Shown piece by piece: positions 35,674 to 48,714 of a DNA stretch of 64,000 nt. This DNA is from Cliona cf. orientalis (taxonomy: Eukaryota > Porifera > Demospongiae > Clionaida > Clionaidae): NCBI GenBank assembly GCA_963930775.1, contig OZ005694.1, positions 7,123,054 to 7,187,053 on the forward strand. Direction: 5' to 3'. The notes under the pieces were generated by a model. The model did not search any database and had not been told where the DNA came from. It saw only the letters and a list, made by a program, of their open reading frames with translations. Position 1 is the first letter of the stretch, and each line of letters starts with the position of its first letter. The translations under genes and the position numbers were made by a program.

Positions 35674-36005
35674 CTAATCCACTGCATGGTTAGCATCTTC
35701 ATCTAATTTAGCTGACTTTGCATCTTTTGAGGTAGTCGATTTTGGTTTCTTTTTCGTTGTCTTTGTTTTCTTAGTAGTGGACGTTTTTCTCATAATTGAT
35801 GCTGCCTTTTTAGTTGCAGATTTTAATTTGTTCCTTTCTTCTTTACTGCAATGATTTTCTTCTTTTTGGTGGTTGTAGCCTTCTTAGCTTTCTTTGGTTC
35901 TTCAGTTGGCACTTTGCCCTCCTCTTGAGCTTTCCTTAGACGCTCTTCATAATCAGCTAATCGTGTAGCGTAGCGTTCTTCAGCTATCTTCTGGTACTGC
36001 TGCAT

Positions 36006-36624
36006 AAAACATTAAAGTCTATATAAAGATTATTATTATTTTTATCCATATACTTAATGGAAAAACATAAGATGCCAAGATTATTATAGTTACTGTATAC
36101 TATCAAGGGCTTGTAGACTCCTTTAAGCCCTTGATACATACTGTTTAATTGATCGTAGTTATGCAGTATATGATTGTACTACATGTATATTTTGTGAGCA
36201 TTGGACCCTCACATTGTCCCCAAGTATATAACAATGATGAAAGCACAAAATGCATGATTTGGGGAGTGGGGTGGGGGTGGTGGGCGACTTGGGAGAGATT
36301 ACAGTTTCTATTTTGGGCCATATGGGTGCTTACCCGGGATCAAAATTAATTTCCATACATTGGTATAGAAGCTGCTATATAATTATAGTAGTCCCTTGAA
36401 ATGTGGTACAGGGGCATGCGCATTTACTGGGAGTGGGTGCTTGCCCGGGACACTATGGTAGTCATATTACATTTTATTTCAAAGTGCCTAGTGACAAAAT
36501 TTAAGGGGGGGGGGGGGGCAAATACAAATCCAGGAGAAACCCCATACATTTGTGTTAAACACAGGGAAAGCAAATTGCTTGGGAGGGGGGACACCCCCAG
36601 GCTTACATATTATAATATTGAAAT
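36006..36624. other. HMG intron sequence, no gene
   Basis: Alignable with the copy-1 HMG intron at 8,160-8,573. Includes G-runs (36,507). Nothing coding seen. Confidence 0.6.
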
Positions 36625-37149
36625 GTAGTGGAATCCCTCAATGGCAGTCACCTTTGGGGAACGAAGTTTGGGCCATTATATAGAGAGGTGGTGTGTACCT
36701 CAGGGGTGTTTTGCTATATTGCATTATTATAATAGTACCAGTGTTCTCCCTAGCATACCCAAGGCACATCGGCCCAACAAGCCTTTGTAGTGATTATATC
36801 ATGTTATGTCATCCCTTATCCTGTATTACATTTACTTATGTAATTATCTTGTACTGGCGCCCCGCGCCAAATGCACAATGGTCTTTTGTTCTCTGATTTT
36901 TGGCCGCATGTATATGTATGTATGTCTTGTATTATCTATCGAGTGTGTGCACAATAATATTTCAACTTGCTAACTAACACAAAAGGTTAGCGAGAGAAGG
37001 GTTTCCAATTAATATACGTCAGTATAGCATCACGTGATCTATTCACCCGCGCGCCGTATATATAGTATATATAGTATACTAGTAGTACTGCACTGTACTA
37101 CGCATCATACTAGTTTGATGTAAATCTCTCATGTGATTCATTGCCGCTA

Positions 37150-38640
37150 TTCTCCTATTCACAGTTCTACGTGTACTCTGTGTTCTCGACTGTTATCTCA
37201 GCAACTATACTGTCACTACTATAGTATTTGTCCAGTGTTCCTTGTTCTCCAGTCCTCCATGTACTCTGTGTTCTCTAATACGGTACTGTCACTATACTAA
37301 TACTGCATGCTGATGTGTCCATGGCAGTGTTTCTTGTTCTCCAGTTCTCCACGTACTCTGTGTTCTCAACTGTTCTCTCAGAAACTACAATACTGTCACT
37401 ATATAATACTAATACTGCATGCTGATGTGTCCAGTGTTCCTTGTTCTCCAGTTCTCCATGTACTCTGTGTTCTCAACTGTTCTCTCATAGACTACAATAC
37501 TGTCACTATAATACTAATACTGCTTGCTGATGAGTCCAGTGTTTCTTGTTCTCCAGTACTCTGTGTTCTCAACTGTTCTCTCATAGACTACAATATACTG
37601 TCACTATAATAATACTAATACTGCTTGCTGATGAGTCCAGTGTTCCTTGTTCTCCAGTTCTCCATGTACTCTGTGTTCTCAACTGTTCTCTCATAGACTA
37701 CAATACTGTCACTATAATAATAATACTAATACTGCTGTCCAGTGTTCCTTGTTCTCCAATTCTCCATGTACTCTAGATCTGTGTTCTCAACTGTTCTCTC
37801 ATAGACTACAATACTGTCACTATAATGTACTAATATATACTGCATGCTGATGTGTCCAGTGTTCCTTGTTCTCCAGTTCTCCATGTACTCTGTATTCTCA
37901 ACTGTTCTCTCATAGACTACAATACTGTCACTATAATATTATTTCTAATACTGCTTGCTGATGAGTCCAGTGTTTCTTGTTCTCCAGTTCTCCATGTACT
38001 CTGTGTTCTCAACTGTTCTCTCATAGACTACAATACTGTCACTATAATAATACTAATACTGCTGTCCAGTGTTCCTTGTTCTCCAGTTCTCCATGTACTC
38101 TGTGTTCTCAACTGTTCTCTCATAGACTACAATACTGTCACTATAATGTATATAATACTAATACTGCATGCTGATGTGTCCAGTGTTCCTTGTTCTCCAG
38201 TTCTCCATGTACTCTGTGTTCTCAACTGTTCTCTCATAGACTACAATACTGTCACTATATTTCTAATACTGCTTGCTGATGAGTCCAGTGTTTCTTGTTC
38301 TCCAGTTCTCCATGTACTCTGTGTTCTCAACTGTTCTCTCATAGACTACAATACTGTCACTATAATACTAATCCTGCATGCTGATGAGTCCAGTGTTCCT
38401 TGTTCTCCAGTTCTCCATGTACTCTGTGTTCTCAACTGTTCTTTATAGAACTATAATAATACACAACACTAGTATATACTGCTGATGTGTCCAGTGTTCC
38501 TTGTTCTCCAGTTCTTCATGTACTCTGCATGCATGTGTTCTCATAAACTATTATACTGTCACCATAATATAATTATAGTACTGCATGCTGATGTGTCCAG
38601 TGTTCCTTGTTCTCCAGTTCTCCCTCTACTCCGTGTACTG
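37150..38640. repeat. Left subterminal minisatellite array
   Basis: About 15 units of ~100-105 bp (some shortened), containing tccagtgttccttgttctcc, tccatgtactctgtgttctc and ctctcatagactacaatact. The same unit occurs in reverse orientation at 55,965-57,865, making a very long interrupted inverted repeat. Confidence 0.95.
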
Positions 38641-39382
38641 TTATACCCCTGCATGGACCATTAGCAATATGAATATTTGCCTCTGCATGTGTATAATCCC
38701 AGTAGTGTAGCTAATAATTATACTCCTGTTCTCTGTATATTCCCACTGTTTGTAATTTTTCACTATTCTTCTGTGTTCTCCTGTTCTCTGTGCTATCTAT
38801 TCTCCTTTACTCTAGCTCGGACTCCGTTCTTTCTGTTCTTCTATATTCAGGCTTTTGTTCTTGTCAACAGTCATGTCTTGCAATTGGGACTATAGCATGT
38901 ATATATACATCTGTATTATACAATTATGTATATACTGTGACCATTGAAAATCGAGCTCCATTAATTTATCATTACATAACAAAGCAACCAGTAACACCAA
39001 TTACGTACATCATATATAATAATGCAAAAGCTATACATAATACAATCATGTACTATTATACAGTCAGCAAGCATGCACTGCTGCATGTTATCACTTAGCT
39101 TGTTTTGACATCTTGATTCATGCTGTAGACATGGCATTGTAGCTACCCTCTTTCTGTCTACATGGCTGGCACCAATGCATGCTCATAATAATAGTACTAG
39201 TACATGCAGAATTATATATAGGGAAAAACATGAGTGCTATAGTATAACAACACAGCTCAACGTTGGATAACAGTCACAACTATAATATCAGACTAACAGG
39301 ATATTATACAATGCATGGGAAAGACATATAACATGGAGAGGAACACAGAACAGGAAAGAAATATAGAGAATTCAATGCATGG
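38641..39382. other. No gene seen
   Basis: AT-rich spacer between the left array and the transposase stop. Some degraded array-like sequence (ctgttctctgt) up to ~38,850. Confidence 0.5.
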
Positions 39383-42257
39383 TCATGTAGATTCTGAAAG
39401 TGATTGTATTTCTTGTTCACAATAGCTGCATGTAAAACAGTTACTGTCAGTGATACTTTCCGACTGCATAGATGCATGAGCGCATGTAGTGTGCAACCAC
39501 ACACCACAGTTAATACACTGTATCCAATCAATGGGCTTGTCAGGTTCATTGCGGTCCTGCATGTCTTCTTCCTTAAAACACACACCACAAACTTGTACAT
39601 GATGAACTGACAGAGAACTCACACAGGTGTTTATTTGGGTTGCTGTGGGTTTGCTTAGTCCTTGATGGTCATCTGCCACTCTCCTTCTCTTTGTTGAGTG
39701 GAATCTTGGTTGACATTGTATATTAGTATTGGGAGCAATGGATGTTGCTGGAATTAGTTGTTTGTTGCCACTCGTGTTCTTCACACTTTTCATGATGCTG
39801 ACTGCATTTCGAATGTGTTGTATACCTGCTTTCAGAACGTCTTTATCACTTGCTTCTGATGCAAGTAAACTAGCCTGGCTGACCAACTGTTGAAACTCCA
39901 CTTTCAATTGATCCAGCTGGTCCACTTCTGATGGTGAAGATTGTTGGTGATAGTGACTGAATGTTACCTCCATCATATGATCTTGGTTTGGTCCTTCATG
40001 GTCATCTTGTGATACTGTTACAGTTGATGGTTTGAACCTCATGTGTACAATGTGAATGTGTTTACAAGCTGTGTTGTGGATGGCATTGTCCACACATGAA
40101 CAGGTGTACATGTGGACACAAACATCACATGCGGAACAACGAACCTTGCAATTGCAATCATGTAGATTACGTTTGACCAGATACATTTTACTGTCTTGTG
40201 AACTGGAAGATATATGCCATCGGCACACGGATTCTTCTTCCAGAGTCACCGTACCTTGCAACAAATCCAATGCTCTACGATGTCTCCTGTTAATTTCTCC
40301 AATGCGATGTGTGACTTTTCCTTTCTCTGATTTGATAATACGTTCGAACAGTTTGTCTCGTGCAATACGTAACAGAACCGACAGGAGATGATCTATTCTA
40401 CGGTTGTGCTTGCTTTCAAGGTAAACAACCTTGAGCAATCGGTGAAAGGATTCAACAGACATATTTGTGTTCACTGGTGTACCAACACGATAACAGTATG
40501 CCCATTGTTCTGTTCGTTTGGCATAGTATGTCTGGAAATACTCTCGAAAGGATTGCAACTGCGTATCGGACATCATCCATGTGATAAATTGTTGCATCAA
40601 TTTGCGAAACTCTGAAATAGAGAGTGCCTGTAGGATGCTGCGTAAACAACAATAAACGTCAGCCTTTTTGTCAATACTTTTGATCACTTGAAGGTTCTTC
40701 CGCCATGCTCTGTCTACATGCCAGCTACAGAGTAGCTTTGTAGGGTCTCCTTCGTAAATCTCTTTCCAAGAAGAAAAATACTGCTCTGCGTCATCAGACA
40801 TGAAGTACATAGTATGTAAGGGACCTGTTTTTAACAGTAGACTCCTCAGGAACTCCTTCAATGTAATCCCATCCTCTTTGTTGCTGATCATCCAGGCGAC
40901 TGGAACACCTTCTCCAAAATCATCCAAAACCAGAATTGTTACTAGCTTGAAGTCGTAGTGATTCGTACCATGTGTTGCATCCATGCAGATTAGCTTTTCG
41001 CCAAACTTTTTCATCATGTCGCATTGAAAACTTGTTTGAATTCCGATGAGGAAATCATCTTTGGGCAGAGTATGGTTTTCACTACCTTGTGGTTTAAACA
41101 CCACAATAGGGTTTGCTTCCAGCACTCTACCCACGCACACACACTCATATGGTCATCCTTGTGCCTTTCTATTCCTTCTATGTTAAATTGCCGCTTTATG
41201 TTGTTGATATCTTGCCTTGTAAGAAGGTGTTGACGTGAAATACTATCATTGACAACGTCCTCACGAATGTAGTCTAGAATTTTTTCAATAGTAACTCCTT
41301 CACGCAGTTTCTGAGCTACTACTAAACGTGTATTTTCGGGGAGAGGTATGTGACCTAATTGAATCGAGTGAGTGTGAGTTTGATAGTATGTAACACTTAC
41401 AATTCCAGAAGATATGTCTCGGATCACCTTCATATGAGCAGGGCATACATGGCCAATTTTACTGGTGCCTTGCATCTTCAGGCTTCGCTGACCTTTACCT
41501 TTAGGGATGTACTGACCACCACGATTGCAGTAATAGTACCACCTGTTTGTAGTACTGGAAGTTTGCATTGCACAGTGTTGCACGTATTTCGTATTGGATT
41601 CTAGCTCCTTAGAGGTCTTCCACTCCAGAAAGGAATGAATTGTTGGAAATTCAATCCTTGATTCACGTGCAACTGAATTATGTGCATCAACCTGATGCTG
41701 GATCAGTGAAGTCAATGTAGAAAACCTATAGGTATATTATAATAGTTAAAATTACTGTCAGACAACATTAATGTCAATAGGCGATTCTAGATTTTATTAT
41801 ATACACCCCCACGGTTGATTTCCTCTAAACATCGATCAAACATAAGTTTGGACCCCCTCAAGACTTTGTTAAAAATGGCCATCATGCACTGACACCTCCT
41901 CAATTAGCACATGCATGTTAAATTATAGCACTATTCCTTGGCATATATCCATGCATGCATGGACTGTATTAATAATCCGAGATCTAGTTAGCTATATACC
42001 ACTGAATATGCCTGCAATTGCAACTCAGCAAGTCAGCATACAAATCTCAACATGGTGCTTGCTTACATGGACGGACATTGTTGACATAGTATGGTGCCAC
42101 CTTTTGCTGACTTTTCTTGGTCATAATTCTCCCTGTGATGCAGCTTAACATGTTTAGAAAGCCCACCTTTACTCTTGTAGGTTCTACAGCAGTATTTGCA
42201 GGCAAACATCTCACTACCAACCGTCGTCGGCTCGTCCTGAACACAAACTTCCGCCAT
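39383..42257 (-). pseudogene. MULE transposase (C2H2, MULE core, SWIM, PHD), one frameshift
   Basis: Exon 1 42,257-42,067, exon 2 41,725-39,383. The intron splits the second of two C2H2 fingers (FACKYCCRTYKSKGGLSKHV; then CQQCPSM|FSTLTSLIQHQ). Next a FLYWCH/GCM-like zinc segment (RWYYYCNRGGQY, HVCPAHMKV, THTHSIQLGH), the MULE DDE core (Asp in LICMDATHGTNHYD, Asp in YFMSDDAEQYF, Glu in NMSVESFHRLL), a SWIM finger (CSC...CKHIHIVH), and a PHD-like finger (CGVC...WIQCINCGVWLHTTC). The frame shifts at ~41,130-41,145, inside a GTGTGTGTGC run: coding is open on both sides in different frames, and exon lengths sum to 2 mod 3. This could be a slippage mutation or a sequencing error. Its start is head to head with the OB-fold gene 283 bp away. 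Confidence 0.85.
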
Positions 42258-42540
42258 GGTTGGTGGGAAGCATGTATATATAGGGCCGGTCGCGTCACTT
42301 GGCGAGAGATCTGCTGCCACTGACTCGATGGCGAGGGGAGATGAAGCACGCAGTGACAAGCGAATCAGTTGGCGATCGCGAGAGATGTTGTATGTTGTTG
42401 GCGTGTCGAACTGTTTGTAATTTGGCAGAACGCGGGAGAACTTGCAACCTTATGCGGAGAACAGTTGCGAGAACATGCATGCATCCACGTGCACATTATT
42501 ATTTTCGTCGGGATCGAGATCCGAGTCTGAAGTCCGACTC
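42258..42540. promoter_or_regulatory. Candidate bidirectional promoter in the 21-kb element
   Basis: Short region between the MULE transposase start (-, 42,257) and the ATG at 42,541 (+). It is noticeably more GC-rich than its surroundings. Promoter activity is inferred from head-to-head layout only. Confidence 0.4.
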
Positions 42541-44565
42541 ATGGCAGCCCGTCGACCTAGTACGATTCCGGGTCCCGCTGGGAAATACTTCCAACCAAGC
42601 AACAAAGTAAAATATTATAAGGACATAGATCTAACAGTTGATATATATACTGAGCTAGTAAATAGCGCTATATAGCTAGATCTATATATAGCATGATCAT
42701 AGATAATAATATAGACTACGTATACGTATAGTCTATTATTATCTATGGCATGATGTAGGTAAAATTTAACACGTATTATGCATATAGTCTGCAGATGTTG
42801 AGACTTGCTACCTGGATTGGCCTTGGATCACAGCACTTGAAGTCGTACCAAAAGGTGACAGAGAATTACTATTATGCATATATACATGGTCAATAGCTAA
42901 TCATTTTACAACTGCATGATCCCGGCCGGCATGCATGACTTGTCGGTGTACGGTATATAGTTAGTAATTATCAATTCAATACCCTTCATCCGTGCATCTT
43001 AATTTAGAAGCAAGGCAGAAACTCGAGAGCAACAACATATATGAAATCACCGAAAAGGTGCATATAATGTACCTAATAGTATATGGCATGTCTACATGCC
43101 ATAGCTATAGATATACAGTGGAGTCTCCGAATAACGGACACCTTGGGACATAGGCCTCTGTCCGTTATTGAGGGTATGTCCTTTATTGGGGTGTTTTGGT
43201 TAAGCACCTCCCATTGGTCTAAATTAAATTATTACAGCTAATAGTAGCGATTTCAGACCTCTGAGGGCCTCCAGTAAATCGAGAATATCTCGGCTCTGGC
43301 TAGGAGTACACTCACGGAAAAAGTTGCGCTAGATAGCTCGTTGAATGAGCTATCTACTGACACCTTAAGCGTACAAATCCGTTCAGCGGAACCGCCGCTA
43401 ACTTTGTTTTTGTTTGTATTAAGTTTCTATGGGGAAAGTTTAGGTGGGCGTGGCTTCTTAACGGTTTTATCTACGAACGCGTAACAAGCACCATTGGATC
43501 GCGCTCGTGGAGAGCTACCTTCTGATATTCGAACATTGACATCCCACTGGAATATACTCTGCGGAAAAATCGCTGAAATTTGGAGGTCTGATATCGCTAC
43601 TAATAGATAAAAAAACATTGGTACAACACAAACCAAGTCAAAGCTGTGCCTACCTGGGACACATACAGTAGCAACAAGCTATAAGTAACTGACACAGTGC
43701 TGTGTGAGAGCTATATATCGCTCAGCTGCATACTTGAGTTCAGAGACGCGTTTGCAGTCCTATATCACCGTTCGCTGCTATAGTACGCATGCTGTGCATG
43801 AGCGTCCGTTGTGCGTGGAATTAAGAGGCGTGGCCACTGTAGTCCCGCCCACCGTCCGTTAGTCGGAACGCTTTTTGCATGCAACTGTACACTTCATGCA
43901 AGCTGCTGTGTCCGTTATCCGGAATTCGGAGGTTGTCCGCTATTCGGGTGCTGCCAATGTACTGTATATATATGAGATTTCGGTTGGTACATATGGCAGT
44001 GTCCGTTATTCGGTAGAAGTCCGTTATTCGGAGTGTCCGTTAATAGAGACTCCACTGTACACTTCAATTTTGATTGACAGGCAAGCAAGGGTACACTGCC
44101 AAACAGCAAAGTTGATTGGGTGAGGGTCATCATAGATGATGTAGTGGAGTGGGATCAAAAAGCTAATGGTCTCATCACAGTTAAAGATCCAACAGGTGAA
44201 TATTCACACAATTACACATCAAGAGTTGCAACAAAACCCAGCATCACATTAGTCTTGTAGCCACATGTTGTGTACTCACATTGTGATGCTGTTACGTATA
44301 ATGATTTGATTGTCAACATTGACGTTTGACAGGCAAAATTAAATGCTGTGTTTGCAGTAATATTATGATGAAAGATAAAGATAAGTGGCAATGTGGATCG
44401 GTATTAATTTTGAAAGAGGTAAATGGATATTTATTTTTGATATTAATTTGCCCATTGCATATAACAATACAGGTTTCTGTACTGTGCTTCAAGCATGGAT
44501 ATTATTCTGAGTCATCAACCTGTTATTTCAACATTATCAAAAGAAATGTATACTGTACGCTGTAA
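42541..44565 (+). CDS. Small OB-fold protein resembling HROB/DUF4539
   Basis: Well-supported exons: 42,795-42,854; 43,008-43,057; 44,081-44,195; 44,333-44,418; 44,473-44,565, all GT-AG and in phase, giving 134 aa that read DVETCYLDWPWITALEVV...KLESNNIYEITEK, VDWVRVIIDDVVEWDQ, ITVKDPTGKIKCCVC, GSVLILKEVSVLCFKHG and end NIIKRNVYCTL. The pattern of a beta strand, then VKDPTG, then GSVLILKEVSV, then a final strand matches the OB-fold domain of HROB (DUF4539), which loads the MCM8-MCM9 helicase in recombination (family knowledge, from memory). The first exon is probably the ATG at 42,541 (MAARRPSTIPGPAGKY), but no donor gives the required phase 1, so that junction is unresolved. Intron 3 is enlarged by a pogo-like MITE. 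Confidence 0.6.
43119..44058. repeat. pogo/Tigger-like MITE in the OB-gene intron
   Basis: ~940 bp with inverted ends CAGTGGAGTCTCCGAATAAC and the complement (ttaatagagactccactg), flanked by TA. Several internal tgtccgttattcgg repeats lie near both ends. Ends of the form CAGTGGAnnCTC...CGGACA are typical of pogo/Tigger. Confidence 0.8.
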
Positions 44566-44659
44566 CTAGCTATAATAGTATGGGTTTTTCTGGCCACTAT
44601 GATATAACTATTAACAGTTATGGTTATTGATTAATGTTTGCAATGCATCTTCTATAAAA

Positions 44660-44753
44660 TTATGATTTCCTACGCCTCTTTCCAAACACTTGCTCACGAT
44701 GGGACAAACCATCCATTAGCTGTCTGTCTTCAGAATCTGTTATAATATAATTG

Positions 44754-44803
<50 letters not shown>

Positions 44804-47800
44804 TAGAATACATGACTGTAGCTTTGATTTTGGGCAATGAATTTCCATTGCTACATACGGCAACATGCAACAGGATATCATTAAAGCAGGAATCCATGGT
44901 ATATACTTACTTCTTTTACGCACAGTGACAGTTGTGATGGGTGTGGCAATAGAGGTGGAGGTTTTCACGATAGTGCCATCACCGATGTGACTCAACGTCT
45001 GCTGCTGAGTAGTAGAGGGTGTGGCAATAGAGGTAGAGGTTTTCACGATAGTGCCGTCACCGATGTGACTCAACGTCTGCTGCTGAGTAGTAGAGGGTGT
45101 GGCAATAGAGGTGGAGGTTTTCACGATAGTGCCGTCACCGATGTGACTCAACGTCTGCTGCTGAGTAGTAGAGGGTGTGGCATCAGAGGTGGAGGTTTTC
45201 ACGATAGTGCCGTCACCGATGTGACTCAACGTCTGCTGCTGAGTAGTAGAGGGTGTGGCAATAGAGGTGGAGGTTTTCACGATAGTGCCGTCACCGATGT
45301 GACTCAACGTCTGCTGCTGAGTAGTAGAGGGTGTGGCATCAGAGGTGGAGGTTTTCACGATAGTGCCGTCACCGATGTGACTCAACGTCTGCTGCTGAGT
45401 AATAGAGGGTGTGGCAATAGAGGTAGAGGTTTTCACGATAGTGCCGTCACCGATGTGACTCAACGTCTGCTGCTGAGTAGTAGAGGGTGTGGCAATAGAG
45501 GTAGAGGTTTTCACGATAGTGCCGTCACCGATGTGACTCAACGTCTGCTGCTGAGTAGTAGAGGATGTGGCATCAGAGGTGGAGGTTTTCACGATAGTGC
45601 CGTCACCGATGTGACTCAACGTCTGCTGCTGAGTAGTAGAGGATGTGGCATCAGAGGTGGAGGTTTGCACGATAATGTCATCACCAATGTGACTCGACGT
45701 CTGCTGCTGAGGAGTAGAGGATGTGGCATCAGAGGTGGAGGTTTGCACAATAATGTCGTCATCGATACCGCTCTGCTCCTGCTCAGGAGTAGTGATTTCC
45801 AATTCGTTTCCTGGAATATCGGCATCATTAGATCTCATTGGCGAGATGCTCCTACTAGTAGAGCTATGATACGCTCTGCCAATGGCAACACCTGAGAGTA
45901 CTGCATTATAATTATATGAATAGTCAGAGAGCGCTTGTTGTATTGTGTTAAGATGTACTATTATAATTTACCATTCTTCAAGTCCAACAACAGCTTTTTA
46001 TCCAACAGCTTAGTGTTGATAGTACAGCACCTTCTTTTGTGCACCTGAGACTTTGGAAGGCCACTAAGTGAGTCTGCCGATGCACTTTGCTTGAGAAAGT
46101 ACCGTGCATCAACTGTGCTCCCTAATCCACTGTCCTTGACAGCTCTCTCAATGGACACCTTGCTTTGTGATACAAGTCGAGCACTCAGTAAGTCATCAAT
46201 AACCACAGCAATGAAACTTTCACTGCGATCAGCATTGCTGACTTGTGGGTTAACCATTCTCAACACCTACATGCATGCATTCATATAATTGTATGCAGGC
46301 AGGTGATGGCATATAAGTCAACACAATCATCGTAGCTAAAAGCTAGTGCATGCATGCATATATACTATACTATAAGCATACATCTGAGATAGTAAGATCT
46401 TCTGCCAAGGATTCTTGAAGGTTGTCAATCAACTCTTTGACAGTGCCGTTGAGGATGTCACTTGCCGGAGGAGGTGGTGCTTCAACTGTTTGCCACTTAA
46501 TGACTGCAGGTATAATCTGTGTCCTAAAATAGCGATATAGCTCTTCCCTACTGGGTACAAGAGCTTCGGACACTTCTGACAGCAATTCAGCCAGCTATGC
46601 AGTGAAGATTTGCATAATATAAGTGTGCCCCACCTTGTTAGCATGATCTTACCTTAATCGCAAAAAACAGAAGAATAGTATAGGTCCTCACTACCCTCGA
46701 TTCCACATTAGCTCCTTTGTCGGTGAAAAACTGTACTATTTCAGAGTTGATGTCGGCACGGTCTACGGTGTCCATTTCAAACACCTTGCCAAGCTTAATC
46801 AAAATCATCACACTTGTCCCAGCCTTCTTCTGAACAGCAATAAGCTCCGTGTCATCAATGCTACTGGATTGACCAGCACGTTCAAACGGTATGAGAACCA
46901 CACGTGATGCTTCCCTGTTAAATAAAAGTCATGACTTAATCTCTACTGGCCACATACCTGGATTGACACACATATTGGGAAATTCCAGGGTAGTTATTTT
47001 CCCTGTTCTCCACTTTTTTTAAACTAACGACCCTTACTTCATAGCTCCCCGCAAACTCACACCCTCGAAAAATAAAATACCATTGAAAACTTTCTGTTAT
47101 CTGCATCCCCTTGATAGCTTATTCAAGTTCACATCTCGCTGCCAAGGAATACTGGTGCGACAGGTTCTATGGTGAGTTTTGTTTCATGCATAATATGTCA
47201 TGAAAAAGAGAGGAACACCAGGCAGGCCAGAGCTATAATGAATACTGTGGCAGAGTGATGAACTATAGCTACACCTTATCACCCATTATGGCAATGTGAT
47301 GCACACATTACTAATTTAAAAGTCTTCAAACGATACTACACTTTACGCTCAACACGCATGTGCACAAGGGTACAGTACTCACTTGGTGTGTGGAGATTGC
47401 TGGCTTCATTTCAAGTTTGTACGACAAAATGAACCTACCATCTCCATTTTTCTAGGTTGCAGAATTCGATATAAGGCTTTATTTTGAGAGATATCGTTTT
47501 TTTTCATGTTTATCTTTAGCTTCCGGTCCACGAACAGTGCACAAGTGGCTACACATGGTTGCAATGCTTTCTATATAATGCACATAACTGTAATGCTGGT
47601 TGCGCATTTTGCAGTGTGGCATACACTTTATATATATATATATTACAAGCAGGGGGGCTCGCTTCGCTCACCCCCTGCTGCACCCGAATCGGCTGTCCCC
47701 CATCGAGCGTTATGTACTTTAGTGCTCTCGTACTTAAGAATAACTCACTTGTAATTGCTGCACAATTTATTCATCCTGTCCAGGTTTAAGGTCACAATAC

Positions 47801-48678
47801 CGACAGCTTTTGTAACGGTACTTTCCTTAGAAGTAGACCGAATCCCCCGGTTAAAAGCGTCATCGATAAGAGCTTTCACCTTTGTTAAATCGTCAGGATC
47901 ATCAAACACGGTGGGAAAAGTTTTTCTGCTGTTTAGAATTCCGGGTGCTGTAGCCGTAAAACTCCTTACAAAAAACTGAGGAGTGCCCATCAGGGACAAG
48001 AGTGTTGTTGCAGCTGTTGATTTCCCTGCATTTTTTGGTCCTATAGCTATGGGCGTGGGACACATGCCATATGTGTCCATCACACTCTCATAGTGCATGC
48101 CCATGGATCCAGCTGCAATCAGCATGAATGCTGGCACGTAGTTGTTACCAACTGCAGCTTTCAATGCTCGTAGAGTTGCAGCGAAAGTGAAGTAAGGATC
48201 ACCTGGTGTTACGACAGCGGCATCGGTTGCCAATGCAACATTTGACAATTTGCGATTTTTGATCAGTGATCCCAACCAGATGTAATCTCTTTGAAGTTGT
48301 GGTATTACTTCTCCATTCTCGTTGGTATGCACATCTGAATTGAGAATCCAGACGTTTGATTGGGGTTGACGCCCCAAGCATTCAGCAGCATTTTTCACAT
48401 ATTCAGTCTTAGATCGTCCAATTGCCTTCTGCCGTCGACAAAAGTCCGTTGTAATCTTCATAACATATTTGTCCAATTCGGCATCCTGCAGCTGACACAT
48501 GATCGACCCACATTCAAGGGACTGATTTAGCACTTTGACAAATTTTCTAGTAGACTTGGCATCGCTGGTTGTAAAGAAACACATTCTGCAATTGAACAGT
48601 GAGCATGCTATGCATGAATATATTATATTGTGTATACTTCTATACAGTAATTAGCACAAGGGTTATAGTACTTGCTTT

Positions 48679-48714
<36 letters not shown>

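Noticed and set aside
37307..38448. Long plus-strand frames repeating SSVPCSPVLHVLCVLNCSL
   Set aside because: They are translations of the ~100-bp minisatellite; the same frames appear on the minus strand of the inverted right array and carry no gene signal.
37150..38640. CRISPR-like array
   Set aside because: Units are ~100-bp tandem repeats without unique spacers, in a eukaryotic transposon; this is a minisatellite.
44987..45895. 302-codon plus-strand frame of TQRLLLSSRGCGNRGG repeats
   Set aside because: Antisense of ATPase exon 7; the minus strand has in-phase splice sites and the plus frame is a by-product of a 78-bp repeat.
47749..48586. MCM8/9 or AAA+ helicase
   Set aside because: The Walker A (GPKNAGKST) and Walker B (FDDPDD) contexts do not match MCM signatures; a DUF927/SF3-like type is nearer.
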